From Acinetobacter modestus (GTDB taxonomy: Bacteria > Pseudomonadota > Gammaproteobacteria > Pseudomonadales > Moraxellaceae), in contig NZ_BMDV01000009.1 in the NCBI RefSeq assembly GCF_014636095.1, positions 1 through 64,000 of the forward strand: DNA of 64,000 nucleotides. The letters are read 5' to 3'. The number at the start of each line of letters is the position of its first letter. The stretch's first letter is position 1. Below, piece by piece: positions 20,173 through 30,786 of this stretch. Both the position numbers and the translations under genes were made by a program. Under the pieces are notes generated by a model that was given only the letters and a program-made list of their open reading frames with translations, was not told the DNA's origin and did not search any database.

Positions 20173-20194
20173 GATTGAAGATGAATATTCTTGA
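20156..20194 (+). CDS. Possible 12-residue mini-ORF overlapping the nudF start
   Basis: ATG at 20156 is preceded by AGGA six bases upstream and reads MYNLILIEDEYS then TGA at 20192-20194, overlapping the nudF ATG (20181) in another frame. Since nudF itself has only a weak SD (TGAAG), ribosomes finishing this mini-ORF could restart at nudF. Its own SD and start are inside a perfect hairpin. This is inference and the ORF could be chance. Confidence 0.3.
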   Translation: MYNLILIEDEYS

Positions 20195-20789
20195 CCACGC
20201 CAGCTATTCAGCATCCGACGTTACGATAGAATCTCGAGAGTTTTTATTCCGAGGATTCATTCAAGTTGAGAAAGTGAATCTTACGCACCGACTATTTCAT
20301 CGATCTGAATATTCACCAATTATTCAGCGTGAACTTATACATCGTCCAGAAGCTGCTGGCGTTTTACTTTATAATAATCAGCAACAACGTTTCGCACTTA
20401 TTGAACAATTTCGTGTTGGTGCATTAAATGACTCCGAGTCAGCATGGCAACTTGAGATCATTGCTGGTGTACTGGATGGAAATGAATCCCCAGAAACCTG
20501 TATTCGTCGTGAAAGTCTAGAAGAATCAGGCTGCGAAATTAATGAATTGCAGCATTTATTCAGTTTTTATCCTTCTGCTGGTGCATGCGCTGAGTTTTTT
20601 CATTTATATGCTGCAGAAGTTGATTTACCAAGCAATGGAGGCATCTTTGGCATTCCAGATGAAGGAGAAGATATTCAACTCCATCTATTTGATTACGCTG
20701 AAATCACGATGTTATTCAAAAATAATCGCTTGAAGAATGCCCCTGTCATCATGGCATTACAATGGCTTAGTCAACATATACAACGATAA
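20181..20789 (+). CDS. nudF: ADP-ribose pyrophosphatase (Nudix hydrolase)
   Basis: Hydrolyses ADP-ribose to AMP and ribose-5-phosphate. The Nudix box is intact: G-x5-E-x7-RE-x2-EESG from GVLDGNESPE to SLEESG (about residues 98-119). Flanking features (QLEIIAG before the box, FSFYPSAGACAEFFHLYAAEV after) fit the NudF family, and cpdA follows as in E. coli nudF-cpdA. ATG at 20181 is preferred over a TTG at 20175. A perfect hairpin and a mini-ORF precede it. Confidence 0.9.
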   Translation: MNILDHASYSASDVTIESREFLFRGFIQVEKVNLTHRLFHRSEYSPIIQRELIHRPEAAGVLLYNNQQQRFALIEQFRVGALNDSESAWQLEIIAGVLDGNESPETCIRRESLEESGCEINELQHLFSFYPSAGACAEFFHLYAAEVDLPSNGGIFGIPDEGEDIQLHLFDYAEITMLFKNNRLKNAPVIMALQWLSQHIQR

Positions 20790-20811
20790 TAAATCTGAAA
20801 GGGGTAAGACG

Positions 20812-21627
20812 GTGACTTTCCAAGTCTCAAAATTATCACAAAAAGATTTTGTGATCATACAAATTACTGATACTCATCTATTGGAGTATCCGCATTTAGA
20901 GTTTGTCGGGATGCACCCTGAACAAAGCTTTCATGCAGTAATTGACTTGATGCGCCAACAACATCCGCAGATCGATATGATTGTGCATACTGGAGATTTA
21001 GCACAGAACCCAACAACTGTGACTTATGATCGCTATCTTAAGCATATGCAGAGTATAGGCATTCCCTTTTTTCAGACGCCCGGCAATCATGATGATGTAT
21101 CTAACTTCCCTTTTCATGGAGCAGATCCACATCAACCTACTGTGGTAGAAATTGGCGATTGGTCCATTATTTTACTTAATAGCGCACAGCCAACAAGAAT
21201 TGATGGCAAAATTGCAGAGGCTGGCCTTGAACAATTAACAGAATTATTAAAAAAACATCATGATCGCCATATTATGATTGCCTGCCATCACCATCCTTTT
21301 GCCATGGAATCTGCTTGGATTGATCAACATAAACTAAAGAACTCATCTGATTTACTCGAAACGATTCGACCTTTTTCAAATATCAAAGCCATCATCTGTG
21401 GTCATGTCCACCAAGATTCTATTAACACATGGCAAGGTATTCAATTTTTATCAACGCCATCAACCTGCATACAGTTCAAACCTAAAAGTGATAAGTTTGC
21501 ACTTGATGAAGAACATCCGGGTTACCGCTTTATTAAACTTAAAGCAAACGGAGAAATCGAAACTCAGGTCTATCGTTTATCAACTTCACAGCGAATGAAT
21601 AGCTCTGAAGTCTTGGGATATGACTAA
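20812..21627 (+). CDS. cpdA: 3',5'-cyclic-AMP phosphodiesterase
   Basis: Metallophosphoesterase degrading cAMP, so tuning Vfr/CRP-type signalling. The metal ligands are visible: QITDTHLL (Asp, His), VHTGDLAQ, PGNHDD, CHHHPF and ICGHVHQD. GTG at 20812 is chosen because AGGGG lies seven bases before it; a longer frame would run into nudF. The product is 271 residues, as in E. coli CpdA. It lies 22 bases after nudF, so they are co-transcribed. Confidence 0.92.
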   Translation: MTFQVSKLSQKDFVIIQITDTHLLEYPHLEFVGMHPEQSFHAVIDLMRQQHPQIDMIVHTGDLAQNPTTVTYDRYLKHMQSIGIPFFQTPGNHDDVSNFPFHGADPHQPTVVEIGDWSIILLNSAQPTRIDGKIAEAGLEQLTELLKKHHDRHIMIACHHHPFAMESAWIDQHKLKNSSDLLETIRPFSNIKAIICGHVHQDSINTWQGIQFLSTPSTCIQFKPKSDKFALDEEHPGYRFIKLKANGEIETQVYRLSTSQRMNSSEVLGYD

Positions 21628-21816
21628 ACTTTTGATTACAAATTACATTATCGTTTTCTCACAAAATCTGGACGGGAATGACTACCATCTTGCTGAAAAA
21701 CTCTATATGATGTCGACCCTTGATGGAAAAAACCATCTTAGGTTTCTATAAAAACACTTGCATATCACCATATTTTTTGCGTATAGATAGTACGTGTAAG
21801 ATGAGGAATGCCCTAT

Positions 21817-22350
21817 ATGGCGAATGACAACCAAAATCAAGTCTTGGACGAACAGACAGAAGTGATCGACGATCAAAAATCGGCTGTGAAACGCGTACGT
21901 AAAACCAAACCAAAAGCTTCAGAAGGTGGTACAACTGCAAGCTTATTTGGAATTGCACCTTATCAGCCGAAGAAAAATGAAGAATATATGTCTGAAGGAC
22001 AGCTTGAGCATTTCCGCCAAATTTTAAATGCATGGAAAGCTGAGTTAATGTCTGAAGTTGATCGTACATTGAACACAATGCAAGATGAGTCAACTGCTCT
22101 TCCTGACGTCAACGACCGAGCAACGCAAGAAGAAGAGTTTGCGATTGAATTACGTACACGTGATCGTGAGCGTAAACTCATTCGTAAAATCGAACAATCA
22201 ATTGAAGCAATTCAAAATGAAGACTACGGTTTCTGTGAGACCTGTGGTATTGAAATTGGTTTACGTCGTTTAGAAGCTCGCCCTACGGCGACCTTATGTA
22301 TTGATTGCAAAACTTTGGCTGAAATCAAAGAAAAGCAAAATAACGGTTAA
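21817..22350 (+). CDS. dksA: RNA polymerase-binding transcription factor DksA
   Basis: Works with ppGpp to adjust rRNA and amino-acid promoters by entering the polymerase secondary channel. A long N-terminal tail (to about residue 50) is followed by the coiled coil with the catalytic tip DVNDRATQEEE (about 97-107) and the C4 zinc finger CETCG...CIDC. ATG at 21817 (MANDNQ) is preferred over ATG at 21808, where GAGG would be too close. 177 residues, somewhat longer than the 151 of E. coli because of the tail. Confidence 0.96.
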   Translation: MANDNQNQVLDEQTEVIDDQKSAVKRVRKTKPKASEGGTTASLFGIAPYQPKKNEEYMSEGQLEHFRQILNAWKAELMSEVDRTLNTMQDESTALPDVNDRATQEEEFAIELRTRDRERKLIRKIEQSIEAIQNEDYGFCETCGIEIGLRRLEARPTATLCIDCKTLAEIKEKQNNG

Positions 22351-22353
22351 ACG

Positions 22354-23265
22354 ATGCGAGAACAAACTGCGAAACAGGATTTAATCGTTTCGGCAGAATG
22401 TAGCTCATATGTGGGTCGGTTTGCGCCATCGCCAACCGGCCCATTGCATTTTGGTTCTTTGATTACCGCAGTTGCCAGTTATTGCGATGCCAAGGTCAAT
22501 CAAGGGAAATGGCTAGTTCGCATCGAAGATACCGATATTCCTCGTATTTTTCCGAATAGCGAAACACATATCCTCTCTTGCATTGATGCCTTTCAATTTG
22601 AACCAGATGCTGAGATTATTTTCCAAAAAGATCGTTTCGAGATCTATAAACAGGTACTTGAGCAACTCAAGCAATCCGATGCGATTTATGCCTGCCAATG
22701 CACACGAAAAATACTGGGTTCAAATCATATCTATGCAGGAACCTGTCGCGATTTAAATTTAGAGTTTGCTGATCAAGCCATTCGTTTAAAAGTCACGGAT
22801 CAACAGATTTGTTTTCAAGATCGCTTACAGGGTCAGTTATGCTCTAATCTTAAATATGACTTGGGTGATTTTGTTTTAAAACGCCGTGATGGTATTATTA
22901 GTTATCAACTCGCTGTGGTGGTAGATGACTATTTACAAGGTATTACGCATGTGGTGCGCGGTGCAGACCTTTTAGACAATACCGTCAGACAAATTTGGTT
23001 AGGCTCTTTACAGAATTACCCATCTCTCAACTATATGCACCTCCCCCTTGCCATGAATGATCAAGGGCAAAAATTATCTAAACAAAATTTGGCTCAGGCG
23101 CTAGATATCAATCAGGCACCTAAACTCTTACAGCAGGCCATTTTAGCTTTAGGTCAATCTGCTATAGAACTTGATCAGCCACGTATCATGCTTCAACAAG
23201 CCGTACAACAATGGGATATAAATCGAATCCCCAAAGGCATTCATCTTAATGGTGTTTTCTTATAA
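22354..23265 (+). CDS. gluQ: Glutamyl-Q tRNA(Asp) synthetase
   Basis: Attaches glutamate to queuosine in the anticodon of tRNA-Asp. It resembles the catalytic half of GluRS: class I signature RFAPSPTGPLHFGSL (about 22-36), zinc-site cysteines (CQCTRK, GTCRD) and a KLSKQN version of the KMSKS loop. It lacks the anticodon-binding domain, which gives the short 303-residue length. Starts three bases after the dksA stop, the conserved dksA-gluQ operon. Confidence 0.95.
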   Translation: MREQTAKQDLIVSAECSSYVGRFAPSPTGPLHFGSLITAVASYCDAKVNQGKWLVRIEDTDIPRIFPNSETHILSCIDAFQFEPDAEIIFQKDRFEIYKQVLEQLKQSDAIYACQCTRKILGSNHIYAGTCRDLNLEFADQAIRLKVTDQQICFQDRLQGQLCSNLKYDLGDFVLKRRDGIISYQLAVVVDDYLQGITHVVRGADLLDNTVRQIWLGSLQNYPSLNYMHLPLAMNDQGQKLSKQNLAQALDINQAPKLLQQAILALGQSAIELDQPRIMLQQAVQQWDINRIPKGIHLNGVFL

Positions 23266-23274
23266 GTAATAAAA

Positions 23275-23300
23275 AAGCCCTGCATAATGACAGAGCCTTT
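23275..23300. terminator. Imperfect terminator between convergent gluQ and ftsW
   Basis: AAGCCCTG ... CAGAGCCTT can pair with one bulge and one mismatch, with A and T tracts on both sides, so it could serve both strands. Confidence 0.5.
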
Positions 23301-23316
23301 TCATTTTTTAAATAGC

Positions 23317-24510
23317 CTAGAAATTCGACTCTTCTTTTACAGGGTTTAATTCTTGAGTTGAAGCATCAATTTTCAGAATTAAACTAATCATCGCAGCACA
23401 CATCATCAAAGATGTACCACCATAACTAATAAACGGCAAAGTCAAACCTTTAGTCGGCATTAAACCCATATTCATCCCAGCATTTACCAAAATTTGCATA
23501 AGAAAAATAATACTAATGCCATATGCCAAATAACCTGCGCGTAAGTAGTTATGTTGCAGAGCACGATGTCCTATTCGAATACAGCACGCCAACATAGTAA
23601 AGGACAATACCATCACCAAGGTGACACCAACAAAGCCAAACTCTTCACCAAGAACCGCTAACATAAAGTCTGTATGCGCCTCTGGAAGATAGGAAAGCTT
23701 TTGTACGCTGTGTCCTAAACCCGTTCCAATCCATTCTCCACGTCCAAATGCCATCAACGCATTTGATAACTGATAACCGACACCTAATGGGTCAGCCCAA
23801 GGATTCGTAAAGGAAATTAAACGCTGGAAACGGAATGGCTCAAATAAAATAAGTGCGGTAATTCCTGCAAGAATTGCCCCAAGCATAATTAAAAATTGAG
23901 TTGCTGGTGCACCTGCCAAGAAAAACACACCAACCATCATGAGAACAATAACAACCGTTGCACCGAGATCGGGCTCTGCCACAATAAACCCAACAGTTAA
24001 AGCCATGACGCCACTTAGTCGCAATAAGCCTTTCCAATGCGTTCGAACTTCTTTAGCACGGCGAACAACATAGTCAGCGGTAAAAATTGCCATTACGATT
24101 TTCGCAATTTCCGTCGGTTGTAAAGTAAAACCACCGAGCTTAATCCAACGATGTGAACCGTTGACTTCCGAACCAACGACCAACACTGCCAATAGCAGTA
24201 CCATCGTCACAAGCCATAATGGAAAAGCATTTTTAAACCATAAATTCAAGGAAACTCTATAGGTTAAGAATGCCACTACGGCAGCAACAACAATCGAAAT
24301 TCCATGACGAATTAAGAAATAAAATGGATTCTCATGAATATATTCAGCATATGGCATTGATGCAGACGCCACCATGACCGAACCGAAACACAGCAAACAA
24401 ATTACACAAAAAATGAGCACATTACGCGCTGTCATTTCGGCAGGGAGTTTAGGTAAACGATTCAATAATTGTGAAATCTTTTGTACCGTATTTTGGGCTA
24501 AATCAGCCAT
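23317..24510 (-). CDS. ftsW: Peptidoglycan glycosyltransferase FtsW
   Basis: SEDS-family polymerase of septal peptidoglycan. About ten membrane segments; the family blocks are VNGSHRWIKLGGFTLQPTE (about 110-130, with the catalytic-loop region), EPDLGATVV, and GLTLPFISYGGTSLMM near the C-terminus. 397 residues. It follows murD with a 10-base gap, an order typical of the dcw cluster, but here only murD-ftsW are found, detached from murG and murC. FtsW rather than RodA on that context. Confidence 0.94.
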   Translation of the reverse strand: MADLAQNTVQKISQLLNRLPKLPAEMTARNVLIFCVICLLCFGSVMVASASMPYAEYIHENPFYFLIRHGISIVVAAVVAFLTYRVSLNLWFKNAFPLWLVTMVLLLAVLVVGSEVNGSHRWIKLGGFTLQPTEIAKIVMAIFTADYVVRRAKEVRTHWKGLLRLSGVMALTVGFIVAEPDLGATVVIVLMMVGVFFLAGAPATQFLIMLGAILAGITALILFEPFRFQRLISFTNPWADPLGVGYQLSNALMAFGRGEWIGTGLGHSVQKLSYLPEAHTDFMLAVLGEEFGFVGVTLVMVLSFTMLACCIRIGHRALQHNYLRAGYLAYGISIIFLMQILVNAGMNMGLMPTKGLTLPFISYGGTSLMMCAAMISLILKIDASTQELNPVKEESNF

Positions 24511-24520
24511 AGATCAGTTC

Positions 24521-26245
<1,725 letters not shown>

Positions 26246-26271
26246 AAAGCCCACAATCCAATGTGAGCTTT
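26246..26271 (-). terminator. Terminator of the feo operon
   Basis: Minus-strand stem AAAGCTCACA / TGTGGGCTTT (one G-U pair) with loop TTGGAT, followed by ATTTTTT, eight bases past the last gene of feoA-feoB-orf. Confidence 0.8.
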
Positions 26272-26278
26272 TAGAGAT

Positions 26279-26530
26279 TCAATGCCATTTTACTGTTTGA
26301 ATCGCTTCTTTATTTTGTGGTTCATTCGCGTCAGTCGAGCAACCACAACCACCAGCACATCCGATAACAGCTTTAGGTTTTAACCACATGGCCAAACTCT
26401 GCCAACCAAATCGCTGACATAGATTTGACAAAATAAGCGACAAGGAACTTGCAGTTTTAGGGAATACTTTCTTAAAAACGACAAAAGCACTCCATAACAC
26501 TAATACAGCAACAATCAAATACTCAAACAT
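26279..26530 (-). CDS. Small Cys-rich membrane protein of the feo operon
   Basis: 83 residues: one N-terminal membrane segment (about 3-22, EYLIVAVLVLWSAFVVFKKV), an amphipathic middle, and a C-terminal Cys cluster CAGGCGCS (about 58-65). AAGGAG lies six bases before the ATG, which starts 12 bases after feoB. It takes the place of feoC but has no winged-helix pattern. A role in binding iron or an Fe-S cluster next to FeoB is possible, but this is inference. Related small proteins follow feoB in other Acinetobacter as far as I recall. Confidence 0.8.
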   Translation of the reverse strand: MFEYLIVAVLVLWSAFVVFKKVFPKTASSLSLILSNLCQRFGWQSLAMWLKPKAVIGCAGGCGCSTDANEPQNKEAIQTVKWH

Positions 26531-26542
26531 AAGCGACTCCTT

Positions 26543-28396
26543 TTAGCCCCAAATGCGTGATGCAATTTGGTAGGTGAAAAAAGACATTAGATAAGCTAAG
26601 CCGAACAAATACGTTGCCATAATTGCAACATATTTCCATGAACCTGTTTCACGACGAACGGTAGCTAAAGTCGCCAAACAATGCGGAGCATAAATAAACC
26701 AAACCAATAGCGATAAACCTGTAGCCAATGACCAACCCGTGCCATCCATACTAATCAGATGAGATAAACCTTGTGCCACAGCATCATCATTCGCCCCTGA
26801 TAAGGCATAAACCGTCCCTAATGCTGCAACAACCACTTCACGCGCTGCCATCGCAGGAATTAATGCGATACAAATCTGCCAATTAAATCCTATCGGGGCA
26901 AAAATTGGTTGTATCAGATGCCCCAACATCCCTGCAAAGCTATAATCAATTGCAGGCTGTGTCGCACCATCTGGTGCTTGCGGGAAAGTACATAGGAACC
27001 AAAGTAAAATCGAAAGAGCGAAAATAATTCCACCCACACGTTTTAAGAAGATTTTGGCACGGTCTAATAATCCAATCCCGACACTTTTTAAATCAGGAAT
27101 GCGATAACTTGGTAACTCGAGTAATAATGCATGTTGTGATTTATCTTTTTGTAGAAATTTCATCACAATCGAAACACACAAAGCACTGACAATACCCGAC
27201 ATGTATAAGCCAAATAGCACCAAGCCTTGCAGGTTAAAAATCCCCCACACCATTTGATTTGGAATAAATGCTGCAATCAATAAGGCATAGACAGGTAGTC
27301 GTGCTGAACAAGTCATCAATGGTGCAACCATAATCGTGGTAAAGCGATCACGTGGATCACTAATACTACGCGTTGCCATAATGCCTGGTACTGCACAAGC
27401 AAAGCTCGATAATAAAGGAATAAAAGCACGACCACTCAAGCCTGCTTTAAACATCAATTTATCTAACAAAAATGCGGCACGCGGCAGATAGCCAGATTCT
27501 TCTAAAACCAAAATAAAAAAGAATAAAATCAGAATTTGAGGCAAGAACACAATAACGCCCCCAGCCCCTGCAATAATTCCGTCAACGACTAAACTATGGA
27601 GCAAAGGCTGCGAGATATAAGCACCAAGTGTCGTACCTAGCCATCCAAAAAGACCTTCAATCCCATCCATAAATGGAGCTGCCCAAGCAAATACAGCTTG
27701 GAACACAATAAACATCATCACAGCAAGGCTTAATAAGCCCAATACAGGATGCAAAAATATTTTGTCGAGAAAATCGGTTCGCTTATCTTCTTGATCAACA
27801 AAGTTCACCACATCTTTAAAAATAATTTGGATCTTTTGATGATGCTCACCCGTTAAACCACTGAGTTCGGTATGGGGCACTGTATATTTTTGTTGATCTA
27901 ATGCGTGCAGTAAGTTCTCAATACCTGAGTTACGCACAGCGACTGTCTCAACCACAGGAACGCCCAATCGCTCTGATAATTTTTGAGTATTGATTTGAAT
28001 TCCACGGCGACGTGCTTCATCCATCATGTTTAACACAACAAGGATGGGACGACCTAACTCAATAATTTCCAGCACTAAGCCGAGATGAAGCTTTAAATTA
28101 GTCGCATCAACAACACATAAAAATGCATCTTGTTGCCCTTCTTCAGCAATTTTACCTTCACACACATCACGCGTGATTTCTTCATCAGGGCTTGTTGCTT
28201 GCAAACTATATGTTCCAGGCAAATCAAGTACTCGAACATTTCGACCTGAAGGCAACTGAAAATGTCCAACCTTACGCTCTACTGTTACCCCTGCATAATT
28301 GGCAACTTTCTGGCGTGTTCCAGTTAAATGATTGAATAAAGAAGTCTTACCGCAGTTTGGATTTCCCACAAGGGCAACACGTAACGCATCACTCAT
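26543..28396 (-). CDS. feoB: Ferrous iron transporter FeoB
   Basis: Inner-membrane Fe(II) uptake protein with a cytosolic GTPase domain. G motifs: GNPNCGKTSLF (about 10-20), DLPGTYSL (about 58), NMMDEA (about 122). A helical spacer is followed by two Gate regions with conserved Cys (FACAVPGIMATR, TCSARLPVYALLIAAF). 617 residues, shorter than the 773 of E. coli because the C-terminus is reduced. Its ATG overlaps the feoA stop (ATGA). Under the Fur box upstream of feoA. Confidence 0.97.
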   Translation of the reverse strand: MSDALRVALVGNPNCGKTSLFNHLTGTRQKVANYAGVTVERKVGHFQLPSGRNVRVLDLPGTYSLQATSPDEEITRDVCEGKIAEEGQQDAFLCVVDATNLKLHLGLVLEIIELGRPILVVLNMMDEARRRGIQINTQKLSERLGVPVVETVAVRNSGIENLLHALDQQKYTVPHTELSGLTGEHHQKIQIIFKDVVNFVDQEDKRTDFLDKIFLHPVLGLLSLAVMMFIVFQAVFAWAAPFMDGIEGLFGWLGTTLGAYISQPLLHSLVVDGIIAGAGGVIVFLPQILILFFFILVLEESGYLPRAAFLLDKLMFKAGLSGRAFIPLLSSFACAVPGIMATRSISDPRDRFTTIMVAPLMTCSARLPVYALLIAAFIPNQMVWGIFNLQGLVLFGLYMSGIVSALCVSIVMKFLQKDKSQHALLLELPSYRIPDLKSVGIGLLDRAKIFLKRVGGIIFALSILLWFLCTFPQAPDGATQPAIDYSFAGMLGHLIQPIFAPIGFNWQICIALIPAMAAREVVVAALGTVYALSGANDDAVAQGLSHLISMDGTGWSLATGLSLLVWFIYAPHCLATLATVRRETGSWKYVAIMATYLFGLAYLMSFFTYQIASRIWG

Positions 28397-28653
28397 GCAG
28401 GTGCTCCTTCAAATTGGATTTCAATTTTATCGGCTTCAGTTTTACGTAATGCAAAACGAGTAAAACCAATTTGGATTAGAATCGGATCGCCACCAAAAAT
28501 ACCTTTGGTAATCACCTGCACTTGTGTACCGGGCACAAAGCCCAAACTCTCTAATCGAATAGCCACAAGATCTGGCTGTTCGGTATCATCTACTAAGCGA
28601 TTCACTTTTGTGATCATCGCCGTTTGCTTGACTTTTAATGCTGACAATCGCAC
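28393..28653 (-). CDS. feoA: Ferrous iron transport protein A
   Basis: Small SH3-like partner of FeoB. The core is RLESLGFVPGTQVQVITKGIFGGDPILIQIGFTRFALRK. The open frame extends to 28731, but this extension would cover the promoter and Fur box and encodes an unrelated hydrophobic stretch. GTG at 28653 with AGGG nine bases upstream gives 86 residues, typical of FeoA. Stop overlaps feoB. Confidence 0.88.
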   Translation of the reverse strand: MRLSALKVKQTAMITKVNRLVDDTEQPDLVAIRLESLGFVPGTQVQVITKGIFGGDPILIQIGFTRFALRKTEADKIEIQFEGAPA

Positions 28654-28683
28654 CGCTTCTAACCCTAAACTCTTTTCTCCTAG

Positions 28684-28713
28684 AGTATACAGGCAAATGA
28701 GAATAATTACCAA
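28684..28713 (-). promoter_or_regulatory. Predicted Fur-regulated promoter of feoA
   Basis: A Fur-box-like 19-mer at 28693-28711 (plus strand GCAAATGAGAATAATTACC) matches 14 of 19 positions of GATAATGATAATCATTATC. A -10 TATACT (28684-28689) and a -35-like TTGGTA (28708-28713, 18-bp spacing) on the minus strand flank it, so Fur binding would block polymerase. Confidence 0.7.
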
Positions 28714-28800
28714 AAACAATATCAATGGCATTTGCTTTTGTGACAGATCGACAACAATTCATTTTTCTTTTACAGTGCCATTGAATGAAGGATTCTGCTG

Positions 28801-29724
28801 ATGATGCTAAATAAAAAACCCCGTATTCCTACTCCTGTTACGATTCCTAAAGATCTCAGTTTTCTACAAGGATTTCGTGATTATTTAGTTGCACAAACCG
28901 TCAGTCCACATACACGCAATGCCTATCTATCAGATCTTATTCAATGTGCTGAGTTACATCCAAATATGACATTAACGCAATGGTCGAGTGATGATATTGC
29001 TGATGTATTAATTGCACTCACTAAAGCAGGCAAAAGCCCACGCTCCATTGCACGCTGCTTGTCTGCTTTACGTCAATTTTATAAATTTCTGAGAGAACAG
29101 AAACTCAGGGATGATAATCCTGTTGCAAACCATCGTTCTCCTAAAATTGGACGTGCTTTACCCAAAGATTTATCAGAAAAAGATGTAGAAGCATTAATCA
29201 ATGCACCCGATGTCAATACGGCGCTAGGTCTCCGTGACCGAGCAATGTTTGAAGTGTTATATGCCTGTGGCTTACGTGTATCAGAACTACTTAATTTACG
29301 TTTGGAATTGATTAATCTAAAACAGGGCTTTCTTCGTATTACAGGTAAAGGCAATAAAGAACGTCTCGTTCCTCTCGGACAACATGCTTGTGAATGGATC
29401 GAAAAATATCTCGCCGAATCACGACCTCAGCTCTATAAAAGTAGTACGGATTATTTATTTTTAACACAACATGGCGGCATCATGAGTCGGCAAAATTTTT
29501 GGTATGCGATTAAACGTTATGCACTACAAGCGAATATTCTCGCTGAACTATCCCCACATACCTTACGACACGCGTTTGCGACCCATTTACTCAATCATGG
29601 TGCTGATTTACGTGTTGTACAAATGTTACTTGGCCATAGTGATCTATCAACTACTCAAATTTACACGCATGTTGCTCAGCATCGAATGCAAGAACTACAT
29701 AACAAATACCATCCAAGAGGATAA
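28801..29724 (+). CDS. xerD: Site-specific tyrosine recombinase XerD
   Basis: Resolves chromosome dimers at dif with XerC. N-terminal SAM-like core-binding domain (about 20-105), then the catalytic domain with Arg in ACGLRVSELLNLR, the Lys hairpin TGKGNKERLVPL, HTLRHAFATHLLNHG, GHSDLSTTQIYTH and nucleophile Tyr in that last motif. 307 residues. XerD rather than XerC is inferred from the xerD-dsbC-hom-thrC order known from Pseudomonas. Confidence 0.9.
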   Translation: MMLNKKPRIPTPVTIPKDLSFLQGFRDYLVAQTVSPHTRNAYLSDLIQCAELHPNMTLTQWSSDDIADVLIALTKAGKSPRSIARCLSALRQFYKFLREQKLRDDNPVANHRSPKIGRALPKDLSEKDVEALINAPDVNTALGLRDRAMFEVLYACGLRVSELLNLRLELINLKQGFLRITGKGNKERLVPLGQHACEWIEKYLAESRPQLYKSSTDYLFLTQHGGIMSRQNFWYAIKRYALQANILAELSPHTLRHAFATHLLNHGADLRVVQMLLGHSDLSTTQIYTHVAQHRMQELHNKYHPRG

Positions 29725-29843
29725 AACCACCTTTTATCTATCAATATGATTTCATTCACACAGCATCAGCAAGATTTAACGAAGTCAATTTAAATTTTTG
29801 GTATGCTTGGGCAAACTTATAAATACAGTATGAAAGGTTGTTT

Positions 29844-30659
29844 ATGTTGTTTACTCGGTCTCAGTTGTTTATTGCATGTGCATTAACTTCAACACTCTTG
29901 ATCAGTGCTTGTTCAAAAGAAAATTCAGCACAAAAGCCTGATGCTCTGACAGCGAGTGCGCCAGCTACTGGTGAAGCATCAACGTTAAATGAACGTAATG
30001 CGCAACAACGTCTGGTTTCTACTTTAGAAAAAAATTTTAAAACAGCCAATATCAATGCCAAAATTCTTGCCATTAAAAAAACTGAGGTTCCAAATTTATT
30101 TTGGGTGAGCCTAGAAGGTATGGGATCGGTTTATGCGACCAGTGATGGACAATATATCATTCAGGGCGATGTTATTCGCCTTGGTGAAAAACAATTAAAA
30201 AATGTGAGTGAAGCTTTACAAGCGACTGAAAATAAAAAGCACTTAGCAGCACTCAAAACAGAAGACCTTATCGTTTACCCAGCACAAGGGGGTAAAGCGA
30301 AACACGTCATTTATGTATTCACTGATTCAAGCTGCCCTTATTGTCACAAACTACATGAACATCTTGCCGAAATTAATGCGAAAGGCATTGAAGTCCGTTA
30401 CATCGCATGGCCACGCGGAGAGCAGTTTATGCCAACCATGCAAGCGATTTGGTGTAGTCAAGATCGTAAAGCTGCATTCGATCAAGCTGCGCAAGGTTTA
30501 CCAGTTGCATCAGCAGAATGTAAAAACCCAGTTCGTGATCAATATCAATTAGGCTTAAATATGGGCGTGAATGGTACACCTGCAATTTATAATGTTGAAG
30601 GTGTGTATTTAGGTGGGTACATGACTCCAGATGAAATCATTAAACGCCTAGAAAAATAA
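29844..30659 (+). CDS. dsbC: DsbC-type thiol:disulfide interchange protein, predicted lipoprotein
   Basis: Periplasmic disulfide isomerase. The N-terminal dimerisation domain (about 45-115) precedes a thioredoxin fold with active site CPYC (SSCPYCHKL, about 167) and cis-Pro in GTPAIYN. The export signal ends in a lipobox, LLISAC (Cys about residue 25, +2 Ser), so this DsbC would be lipid-anchored, unlike the soluble E. coli enzyme. ATG at 29844 has AAGG six bases upstream, preferred over TTG at 29838. Followed by hom as in Pseudomonas. Confidence 0.92.
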   Translation: MLFTRSQLFIACALTSTLLISACSKENSAQKPDALTASAPATGEASTLNERNAQQRLVSTLEKNFKTANINAKILAIKKTEVPNLFWVSLEGMGSVYATSDGQYIIQGDVIRLGEKQLKNVSEALQATENKKHLAALKTEDLIVYPAQGGKAKHVIYVFTDSSCPYCHKLHEHLAEINAKGIEVRYIAWPRGEQFMPTMQAIWCSQDRKAAFDQAAQGLPVASAECKNPVRDQYQLGLNMGVNGTPAIYNVEGVYLGGYMTPDEIIKRLEK

Positions 30660-30786
30660 AACATTCTCCACACCGTCTCACCACGACTCGGGCGACAGAT
30701 TAAAGATGATCTTAGCCCTAGTGTCTGCGCACTTTTTTAGCTATGATCAAGCTTCATTAAAATGATTGAATAAAATGGAGTGTGAC

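Noticed and set aside
21746..22093. 115-codon frame on the minus strand over dksA
   Set aside because: Antisense shadow of the DksA coiled coil; no SD.
28654..28731. Long N-terminal extension of FeoA (a hydrophobic stretch)
   Set aside because: Would encode through the promoter and Fur box; FeoA is normally 75-90 residues without a membrane helix.
28801..29724. Tyrosine recombinase as sign of an integrated element
   Set aside because: It is the housekeeping XerD by motif and by the xerD-dsbC-hom-thrC context.
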